Shown piece after piece: positions 5,900-11,218 of a stretch of 11,218 bases of DNA (positions are counted from its first letter, which is position 1; each line of letters begins with the position of its first letter). The notes beneath the pieces were generated by a model. The model searched no databases and was not told the DNA's origin. It saw nothing but the letters and a program-made list of their open reading frames with translations. Both the position numbers and the translations under genes were made by a program. The DNA lies in contig CAMZBS010000062.1 of NCBI GenBank assembly GCA_947304695.1, positions 1 to 11,218 of the forward strand, written 5' to 3'. The DNA comes from an uncultured Prevotella sp. Lineage in GTDB: Bacteria > Bacteroidota > Bacteroidia > Bacteroidales > Bacteroidaceae.

Positions 5900-7744
5900 T
5901 CATTCAACGGTCACTGACTTGGCAAGATTTCTCGGTTGGTCAACATTCTTTCCCTTGCAAACGGCCACGTGGTAGGCCAACAACTGCAAGGGCACCGTAG
6001 CCACCAACGGCTCTAAGCATTCCAGCACATCAGGCAGCTCGATAACCTCATCGGCAAGCTGGGCAATAGTATTGTCGCCTTTCGACACAAGGGCAATCAC
6101 CCTGCCCTGACGGGCCTTGATTTCCTGGATGTTGGAAAGCACTTTCTCATACATGGCATTGTGGGTGGCAATGACCACGACGGGCATGTCGGAGTCAATC
6201 AGGGCGATAGGCCCGTGTTTCATCTCGGCTGCCGGATAGCCTTCCGCATGTATATAGCTGATCTCCTTGAGTTTCAAAGCTCCTTCCAAAGCCACAGGAT
6301 AGGAGAAGCCGCGTCCTAAATAAAGGAAGTTATGGGCGTAGGTGAAGGTGCGTGCCAAATCGGCCACCTTACTGTTGGTCTTCAGCACCTCACGAATCTG
6401 GTCAGGAATCTCGCTCAGCCCCTTCACAATCTGAAGATACTCATTGCGGTCTACCGTTCCCTTGGCTTCAGCCAAAGCGAGGGCAAACATGGTGAGCACT
6501 GTGACCTGCCCTGTAAATGCCTTGGTCGATGCAACGCCTATCTCCGGTCCCACATGGATATAGGTTCCCGTATCGGTTGCACGGGGAATGCTGCTGCCAA
6601 TGGCGTTGCAGATGCCGTAGATGAAGGCTCCCTTCTCCTTGGCCAACTGCACAGCAGCCAAGGTGTCGGCCGTTTCGCCACTTTGCGAGATGGCAATGAC
6701 AACATCATCCTTCATTACGACGGGATTACGGTAACGGAACTCGCTGGCATATTCCACTTCTACAGGAATGCGACACAGCATCTCAATAACCTGCTTTCCA
6801 ATCAGTCCTGCGTGCCACGACGTGCCGCAAGCCACGATGACCACACGCTTGGCGTTGAGTAACTGACGGCGATAGTCTATCAGTGCCGAAAGGGTTACGT
6901 GGTCTGCCTCGACGTTCACACGACCTCGCATGCAGTTGGTCAGACACTCAGGCTGTTCGAAGATTTCCTTCAGCATGAAGTGCGGATAGCCGCCTTTCTC
7001 AATCTGGCCAAGGTCAATATCAACCGTCTTCACGGCCAGTTCCTGCTCTTCGCCAAGGAGGCTCACCACCTTCAGTTCTTCGCCCCTGCGAATGACTGCG
7101 ATATTGCCGTCTTCCAGATACACCACCTTGTCGGTGTATTCCACAATCGGACTGGCATCGGATCCCAGGAAGAACTCGTCGTTGCCGATTCCCACAACCA
7201 ACGGACTCTGCTTGCGGGCAGCAATAATCTGATTGGGATCGCGCTTGTCTAAAACGGCAATGGCATAGGCACCTATCACCTGATAGAGGGCCACCTGAAC
7301 TGCTGTGAGCAAGTCCAGATGCTTGTGCTCTTTCACATATTCAATCAACTGAACAAGCACCTCTGTATCGGTATCGGAAACGAACTTCACGCCCTTTGCC
7401 TGTAGTTTGCTCCTTAGTTCGGCATAGTTCTCAATGATACCGTTGTGGATAATAGCCAGGTTGTGCGACTCGGAATAATGCGGATGAGCATTGCGCGACG
7501 AAGGCTCTCCATGGGTGGCCCATCGGGTATGAGCTATTCCTATGGTGCCCGTCACGTCCTTGTCCTGACAGTACTCCACAAGATTGTCAACCTTTCCCTT
7601 GGTCTTCCACACATTCAGATTGCCCGACTCGGCCACCAATGCCACACCGGCACTGTCGTAACCACGATATTCCAGACGCCGCAGGCCTCCAATCAAGATG
7701 GGGAAGGCATCCCTGCGACCTAAGTATCCTACTATTCCACACAT
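5900..7744 (-). CDS. glmS: Glutamine--fructose-6-phosphate aminotransferase (isomerising)
   Basis: Full-length, 614 residues (E. coli GlmS 609). It converts fructose-6-phosphate and glutamine to glucosamine-6-phosphate, the first committed step to UDP-GlcNAc for peptidoglycan and lipopolysaccharide. The N-terminal Ntn glutaminase domain begins MCGIVGYLG, so Cys2 becomes the nucleophile after Met removal. It continues with RLEYRGYDSAG, AHTRWATHG and HNGIIENY. Two SIS sugar-isomerase domains follow, at about 290-430 (VACGTSWHAG at 304-313, SQSGETADT at 353-361) and about 460-600 (LGRGFSYPVALEGALKLKE at 476-494, EMKHGPIALID at 507-517). The C-terminus DQPRNLAKSVTVE is the family signature that links the two active sites. 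It is the first gene of the glmS-carA-carB run. The start is fixed by the conserved MCG; an A-rich AAAGAAAAGAAA lies just upstream. I see no glmS ribozyme fold in the short leader. Confidence 0.98.
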   Translation of the reverse strand: MCGIVGYLGRRDAFPILIGGLRRLEYRGYDSAGVALVAESGNLNVWKTKGKVDNLVEYCQDKDVTGTIGIAHTRWATHGEPSSRNAHPHYSESHNLAIIHNGIIENYAELRSKLQAKGVKFVSDTDTEVLVQLIEYVKEHKHLDLLTAVQVALYQVIGAYAIAVLDKRDPNQIIAARKQSPLVVGIGNDEFFLGSDASPIVEYTDKVVYLEDGNIAVIRRGEELKVVSLLGEEQELAVKTVDIDLGQIEKGGYPHFMLKEIFEQPECLTNCMRGRVNVEADHVTLSALIDYRRQLLNAKRVVIVACGTSWHAGLIGKQVIEMLCRIPVEVEYASEFRYRNPVVMKDDVVIAISQSGETADTLAAVQLAKEKGAFIYGICNAIGSSIPRATDTGTYIHVGPEIGVASTKAFTGQVTVLTMFALALAEAKGTVDRNEYLQIVKGLSEIPDQIREVLKTNSKVADLARTFTYAHNFLYLGRGFSYPVALEGALKLKEISYIHAEGYPAAEMKHGPIALIDSDMPVVVIATHNAMYEKVLSNIQEIKARQGRVIALVSKGDNTIAQLADEVIELPDVLECLEPLVATVPLQLLAYHVAVCKGKNVDQPRNLAKSVTVE

Positions 7745-7763
7745 ATTTTCTTTTCTTTAATCT

Positions 7764-7775
7764 ATACTTTTGTAT
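7764..7775. promoter_or_regulatory. Short palindrome upstream of glmS, possible operator (weak)
   Basis: The interval between the terminator and the glmS start (about 7745-7785) is AT-rich. Its only structure is the perfect inverted repeat ATAC-TTTT-GTAT. No TAnnTTTG box on the minus strand could serve as the glmS promoter, so either a divergent promoter lies here or the operon depends on reading through the terminator. The arms are only 4 bp, so this may be chance. Confidence 0.2.
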
Positions 7776-7785
7776 TGGTATCTCT

Positions 7786-7821
7786 AAAAAATGGAGATTG
7801 AAAGAAAAACTTCCAATCTCC
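7786..7821 (-). terminator. Strong intrinsic terminator after the export lipoprotein gene
   Basis: On the minus strand GGAGATTGGAAG (7821-7810) pairs with CTTTCAATCTCC (7804-7793) across a TTTTT loop. This gives a 12-bp stem with a single G-T wobble, followed directly by ATTTTTT. It starts 7 nt after the stop codon of the upstream gene. It should end the uxaC / export lipoprotein transcript and insulate it from glmS. In the plus direction the hairpin is not followed by a T-tract. Confidence 0.85.
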
Positions 7822-7828
7822 AATCACG

Positions 7829-8635
7829 CTATTTCAAGATGTTGTACAACAACGAAGTAAGCGAAATCAGTATCGACGTGGCCGAGAACCAAAGCGTCGT
7901 CATGCTGCCCACACTGGAGTTTTGAGCCTTTACCTTGTTAGGGGTCACGTAGATCTCATCGTTCTGTTGCAGGTAGTAAAATGGCGAGTTGATTAGGTTG
8001 GCGTCGTTCAGGTTGATTTCATGAATGGACTTCCTGCCAGTGGCATCCTCACGAATCAGCTTTACATTCTCGCGCTGACCGTAGATAGTCAGGTCGCCTG
8101 CCTGAGCCAATGCCTCAAGAATCGTTATCTTCTCACGACTCACCGGGAAAGTACCCGGACGGGCCACTTCGCCCAGCACCGTAATCTGGAAGGTTGACAT
8201 GCGAACCGTAACAATAGGACGCTGGCCTTCAGCCATAAACGGTTTGATCTTCGACTGAATGTACTGCTCAGCTTCGCTTTTGGTCATTCCCCCCAGATGC
8301 ACCTGTCCGATAATCGGGAAATTGATGTTTCCTTCGTTGTCGACCAAATACATCTGAAGCATGGCCTGAGAATAGCTTGAGCGTGAATTTGTCGTGTACG
8401 GTGTGGGAACTGTCAGGTTGAACGGAACAGCTGCATCAGGATCAGTCGTACTGACGGTAATCGTCAGCTGGTCCTTTGGCATGATGCGGGCATCATAGAG
8501 CACTGCCGATTGCGACAGGTCAACATCCCTGCTATTCTGGAAATAGGCCACATTCTTCGTATTGGCGCAACTGCCCAGTAACAAGGCAACGGTCACGACC
8601 AACAGAGCCGACACAACAAAATTGTTTATTTTCAT
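7829..8635 (-). CDS. Wza-like polysaccharide export outer-membrane lipoprotein
   Basis: 268 residues, in the polysaccharide biosynthesis/export family (Poly_export plus SLBB domain). Such proteins form or gate the outer-membrane channel for capsule or exopolysaccharide. The signal peptide is typical for a lipoprotein, with lipobox LGSC and lipidated Cys23. The export domain spans about 45-150 (ARIMPKDQLTITV, VDNEGNINFPIIGQVHLGGMT, VTVRM). An SLBB-type beta-grasp region follows at about 150-232 (ITVLGEVARPGTFPV, TILEALAQAGDL, NDEIYVTP). A hydrophobic C-terminal segment at about 245-266 may be the membrane helix of the channel. I chose ATG 8635 because it gives the correct signal; a TTG at 8647 would only add four residues. 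It lies 12 nt after uxaC and is followed by a terminator, so it is probably the last gene of that transcript. No Wzc kinase, flippase or glycosyltransferase is adjacent, so it is an orphan here. Confidence 0.92.
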   Translation of the reverse strand: MKINNFVVSALLVVTVALLLGSCANTKNVAYFQNSRDVDLSQSAVLYDARIMPKDQLTITVSTTDPDAAVPFNLTVPTPYTTNSRSSYSQAMLQMYLVDNEGNINFPIIGQVHLGGMTKSEAEQYIQSKIKPFMAEGQRPIVTVRMSTFQITVLGEVARPGTFPVSREKITILEALAQAGDLTIYGQRENVKLIREDATGRKSIHEINLNDANLINSPFYYLQQNDEIYVTPNKVKAQNSSVGSMTTLWFSATSILISLTSLLYNILK

Positions 8636-8647
8636 TCTTAAACTCAA

Positions 8648-10057
8648 TCAATAGAACTTAAAGTAACGACGAGCATTATTGTAGCTGATGTCCTCAACCA
8701 TGCGGCCCAGCGTCTCGCGGTCGTCAGGCAGCAAGCCCTTCTCAACGTCGTTGCCCAGCAGGTTGCAGAGGATGCGACGGAAATACTCATGACGCGGATA
8801 GCTGAGGAACGAACGAGAGTCGGTCAGCATGCCCACGAAACGACTCAGCAGGCCCAGCACCGAAAGGGCGTTCATCTGACGAATCATGCCGTCCATCTGG
8901 TCATTGAACCACCAGCCGGAACCGAACTGGATCTTTCCGGGTTCACCACCCTGGAAGTTGCCCAGCATGGTAGCGATGACCTCATTGGCGCAGGGGTTCA
9001 ACGTATATAATATGGTACGCGTGAGCTTGCCCTCCATGTTCAGCTTGTTCAGGAACTTCGACATGGCCTTGGCCGTGTTGAACTCACCGATGCTGTCGAA
9101 GCCCGTATCGGGGCCCAGCTTGTTGAACATGGCGGTGTTGTTGTCGCGGATGGCACCGTAGTGGAACTGCTGCGTCCAACCGGCATCGGCATCCATTTCA
9201 GCCATTACCGTGAGGAAGCAGTTCTTGTACTGACGCACCTCATACTCAGACAACTGCTGTCCGCGCATGGCCTTCTCGAAGATGGTCTCAATCTGCGAGT
9301 CGGTATATTCCTCATCGTAGAACTCCTCGATACCATGGTCAGAGAGCTTGCAACCGTTTGCTTCAAAGAAGTCGTGACGCTTCTTCAGGGCATCCACCAA
9401 ATCGGCAAACTTGCTAATTTCCATGCCACTGACGTGTGCCAGACTTTCAACGTATGCTGCAAAGTCAGACTTCTCAATGTTCATGGCCTTGTCAGGACGC
9501 CAGGCAGGAATCATCAGGGGATCCTTCTCGCTACGGATCTTGGCATACTCAATATGGTTGTGCAGATCGTCGACGGGATCGTCGGTGGTGCAGACACACT
9601 CCACATTGTAGTGACGCATCAGGCCACGTGCCGTGAAGTTGGGATCATTCTGCAGCTTGTCGTTACACTCATCGAAAATCTCGCGTGCCGTCTTCGGCGA
9701 AAGCAGTTTCTCGATACCGAAGGCGGTCTTCAGTTCCAGATGAGTCCAGTGATACAGCGGATTACGGAACGTGTAGGGTACAGTCTCGGCCCACTTCTCG
9801 AACTTCTCCCAGTCGGTCGTGTCCTTGCCAGTGCAATAGCGCTCGTCAATGCCATTGGTACGCATGGCACGCCATTTATAGTGATCGCCACCCAACCAAA
9901 GCTCTGTAATGCTCTTAAACTTATGGTCTTTGGCCACCATCTCTGGATTAAGATGACAATGATAGTCAATAATAGGCATCTTAGCCGCAAAATTGTGATA
10001 AAGGTCCTGTGCCACCTGGGTCTCCAGAACGAAGTTATCATCATTGAACTGCTTCAT
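8648..10057 (-). CDS. uxaC: Glucuronate isomerase (uronate isomerase)
   Basis: 469 residues, matching the family length of about 470. It isomerises D-glucuronate to D-fructuronate and D-galacturonate to D-tagaturonate, the first cytoplasmic step in using uronic acids from pectin, glucuronoxylan or host glycans. It belongs to the amidohydrolase superfamily: IIDYHCHLNPE (29-39) carries the metal-type HxH pair His33/His35. Other family stretches are ELWLGGDHYKWRAMR (52-66), TTDDPVDDL (157-165), WRPDK (186-190) and a C-terminal FVGMLTDSRSFLSYPRHEYFRRILC (407-431). I chose ATG 10057 (MKQFNDDNF) because it matches usual UxaC N-termini and leaves about 33 nt of leader after the promoter. The ATG at 10084 would leave almost none. 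No uxaA, uxaB, kdgK or kdgA is adjacent, so the rest of the pathway must lie elsewhere. The downstream neighbour, 12 nt away, is the export lipoprotein. Confidence 0.96.
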   Translation of the reverse strand: MKQFNDDNFVLETQVAQDLYHNFAAKMPIIDYHCHLNPEMVAKDHKFKSITELWLGGDHYKWRAMRTNGIDERYCTGKDTTDWEKFEKWAETVPYTFRNPLYHWTHLELKTAFGIEKLLSPKTAREIFDECNDKLQNDPNFTARGLMRHYNVECVCTTDDPVDDLHNHIEYAKIRSEKDPLMIPAWRPDKAMNIEKSDFAAYVESLAHVSGMEISKFADLVDALKKRHDFFEANGCKLSDHGIEEFYDEEYTDSQIETIFEKAMRGQQLSEYEVRQYKNCFLTVMAEMDADAGWTQQFHYGAIRDNNTAMFNKLGPDTGFDSIGEFNTAKAMSKFLNKLNMEGKLTRTILYTLNPCANEVIATMLGNFQGGEPGKIQFGSGWWFNDQMDGMIRQMNALSVLGLLSRFVGMLTDSRSFLSYPRHEYFRRILCNLLGNDVEKGLLPDDRETLGRMVEDISYNNARRYFKFY

Positions 10058-10093
10058 AATTTTATTTGTAAATAGGTTCTGCATAAATTTTTT

Positions 10094-10102
10094 GCAAAGA
10101 TA
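10094..10102 (-). promoter_or_regulatory. -7 promoter box of uxaC
   Basis: On the minus strand TATCTTTGC (10102-10094) matches TAnnTTTGC exactly. Transcription would begin near 10091, about 33 nt before the chosen start codon. No good TTTG lies at the -33 position, so the promoter may need an activator; that is inference. Confidence 0.65.
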
Positions 10103-10125
10103 CAGAAAATCTCGGATAAAAACAC

Positions 10126-10134
10126 TATCTTTGC
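10126..10134 (+). promoter_or_regulatory. -7 promoter box of ansA
   Basis: TATCTTTGC matches TAnnTTTGC exactly. Transcription would begin near 10137, giving a leader of about 19 A-rich nt before ATG 10156. As with the opposing promoter, no clear -33 TTTG is seen at 19-21 nt upstream. Confidence 0.65.
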
Positions 10135-10155
10135 AAAAAAAATAAAACGAAAACG

Positions 10156-11193
10156 ATGACGTATCGCAGTAAAGTACTTCTTATCTACACTGGAGGCACA
10201 ATAGGAATGAACAGGAATCCACGTACAGGAGCCCTGGAACCGTTCGATTTCGAACACCTATTATATAACGTGCCCGAACTGAAGCAGTTTGATATCACTA
10301 TAGAGACATACCAGTTTGATCCACCTATCGATTCAAGTGATATGTCACCAAGCATGTGGACTGATTTATCGCATTGTATAGCCGACCATTACGACCAATA
10401 CGATGGTTTTGTTGTGCTCCACGGAACCGACACAATGGCGTATACCGCCTCTGCCCTGTCTTACATGCTTGAGAACCTGACAAAACCCGTTATATTCACA
10501 GGTTCCCAGCTACCTATCGGACAGTTGAGAACAGATGGTAAAGAGAACCTGATTACCGCTGTTGAGATAGCAGCAGCAAAAGATCGCGAGGGACATGCTT
10601 TGGTTCCTGAAGTAGGAATCTATTTTGGCGGTCACCTGCTTCGTGGTAACCGTACCACCAAACAGAGTGCTGAAGAGTTCAATGCCTTCGAATCGTTCAA
10701 CTACCCACACTTGGTAGAGGCTGGAGTAAACATCACCTATTATCACGACCGTATGCTAAAGCCTGACTGGGACAAACCTATGGTACCACATTACCGTCTG
10801 GATAACAATGTTATCATCTTCTCACTCTTCCCTGGTATCCGCGAAGATCTTATCCGCCACATCATCCATACGCCAAATCTTAAGGCCATCGTGATGCGAA
10901 CATTCGGAAGCGGCAATGCCCCACAACGCCCATGGCTGCTAAATGCACTACGAGAGGGAACACGCAACGGTAAAGTGATTGTCAACATCAGCCAGTGTAT
11001 GCAGGGTGCTGTTGAGATGAGCCGCTATGACTGCGGTTATCATCTTCAGGAGGCAGGTGTCATCAGTGGTCGCGATTCAACTGTAGAAGCAGCAGTTACC
11101 AAACTGATGTTCCTACAGTCGCACTTCCCTGATGATCCGGATACAGTACGGAAATACATGCAGATGAATATTCGCGGCGAAATAACCTATTAA
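10156..11193 (+). CDS. ansA: L-asparaginase, type I (cytoplasmic)
   Basis: Complete, 345 residues (E. coli AnsA 338). It hydrolyses asparagine to aspartate and ammonia. There is no signal peptide and the motifs are those of the cytoplasmic, lower-affinity type I enzyme. The first catalytic motif is YTGGTIGMN (11-19, nucleophile Thr15). The second is LHGTDTMAYTASAL (88-101, Thr91 and Asp92). The catalytic-Lys region is RGNRTTKQSAEEF (163-175, Lys169). GSGNAPQ (251-257) and NISQCMQGAV (277-286) match the C-terminal domain; Cys281 aligns with the allosteric-site Cys273 of E. coli AnsA as I recall it. It is divergent from uxaC. The last 25 nt of the window (11194-11218) show nothing recognisable. 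Confidence 0.97.
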   Translation: MTYRSKVLLIYTGGTIGMNRNPRTGALEPFDFEHLLYNVPELKQFDITIETYQFDPPIDSSDMSPSMWTDLSHCIADHYDQYDGFVVLHGTDTMAYTASALSYMLENLTKPVIFTGSQLPIGQLRTDGKENLITAVEIAAAKDREGHALVPEVGIYFGGHLLRGNRTTKQSAEEFNAFESFNYPHLVEAGVNITYYHDRMLKPDWDKPMVPHYRLDNNVIIFSLFPGIREDLIRHIIHTPNLKAIVMRTFGSGNAPQRPWLLNALREGTRNGKVIVNISQCMQGAVEMSRYDCGYHLQEAGVISGRDSTVEAAVTKLMFLQSHFPDDPDTVRKYMQMNIRGEITY

Positions 11194-11218
11194 CTATTTA
11201 CGCCAAAATCGCGAGGTA

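Larger units (their letters stand above)
10088..10140. repeat. 15-bp inverted repeat built from two divergent promoter boxes
   Basis: TTTTTTGCAAAGATA (10088-10102) and TATCTTTGCAAAAAA (10126-10140) are perfect reverse complements separated by 23 nt. Each arm contains a TATCTTTGC -7 box pointing outwards, one toward uxaC and one toward ansA. The symmetry extends past the promoter consensus into the A-tract, so a shared regulator or cruciform is possible, though A/T-rich sequence lowers its significance. Confidence 0.7.

Noticed and set aside
7765..7773. TACTTTTGT on the plus strand, matching the TAnnTTTGY promoter box, antisense to the export lipoprotein gene
   Set aside because: There is no TTG/TTTG at the expected distance and no gene for it to drive. 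In AT-rich intergenic DNA a 6-base match is easily random.
9161..10075. Long plus-strand open frame (about 304 codons) opposite uxaC
   Set aside because: It is antisense to a full-length uxaC with intact motifs. No family features or promoter were seen, so it is a codon-bias shadow.
10058..10084. Upstream ATG that would lengthen UxaC by 9 residues
   Set aside because: It lies about 7 nt from the predicted transcription start, and the MKQF start at 10057 matches the usual family N-terminus.
1..11218. CRISPR array, insertion sequence, prophage, toxin-antitoxin or defence genes
   Set aside because: I looked for regularly spaced repeats, transposase or integrase motifs and small paired genes and saw none. 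The window is filled by seven conserved protein genes plus one tRNA.

Overview
The window is a compact, ordinary-looking piece of a Bacteroidota chromosome, most likely Bacteroidales and Prevotella-like. Four upstream regions carry the Bacteroidota sigma-factor -7 box (TAnnTTTGC), two of them with a TTG/TTTG about 19-20 bp further upstream. Translation starts lack strong Shine-Dalgarno sequences. There are two lipoproteins of types common in this phylum: a lysozyme-like one and a Wza-like export protein. The species call is an inference from these features.

Layout. At the left edge lies the 5' part of a tRNA-Arg(ACG) gene on the minus strand, cut by the window start, with a clear promoter. 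Divergent from it is a lipoprotein with MORN-like repeats and a C-terminal GH25 muramidase domain (175-1506, +). Converging on that gene is a minus-strand run glmS-carA-carB (7744 to 1528). The genes are 14 nt apart or overlap by 4 nt, so they are probably one operon. All three products use ammonia released from glutamine: GlmS makes glucosamine-6-phosphate for the cell envelope, and CarAB makes carbamoyl phosphate for pyrimidines and arginine. The run is separated by a strong intrinsic terminator (7786-7821) from an upstream minus-strand pair, uxaC followed by a Wza-like polysaccharide export lipoprotein (10057 to 7829). uxaC is divergent from ansA (type I asparaginase, 10156-11193, +). The shared 98-bp interval has the two promoter boxes as arms of a perfect 15-bp inverted repeat.

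Points to re-examine. The best candidate for something undescribed is a 22-bp, hairpin-forming direct repeat (one mismatch) present once in carA (5418-5439) and once in carB (3106-3127). Both copies are in the same orientation and reading frame and encode S-C-G/D-T-A-A-A in inter-domain linkers. This looks like a small palindromic element that can insert in-frame into protein genes. Other points are the strongly eukaryote-like (CAD/CPS1-type) character of CarA and CarB, a promoter placed so close to the start codon of the lysozyme lipoprotein gene that its mRNA would be almost leaderless, a tRNA D-loop with A where the near-invariant G19 is expected, and the absence of any recognisable promoter upstream of glmS. 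I see no phage, insertion sequence, CRISPR array or defence system.
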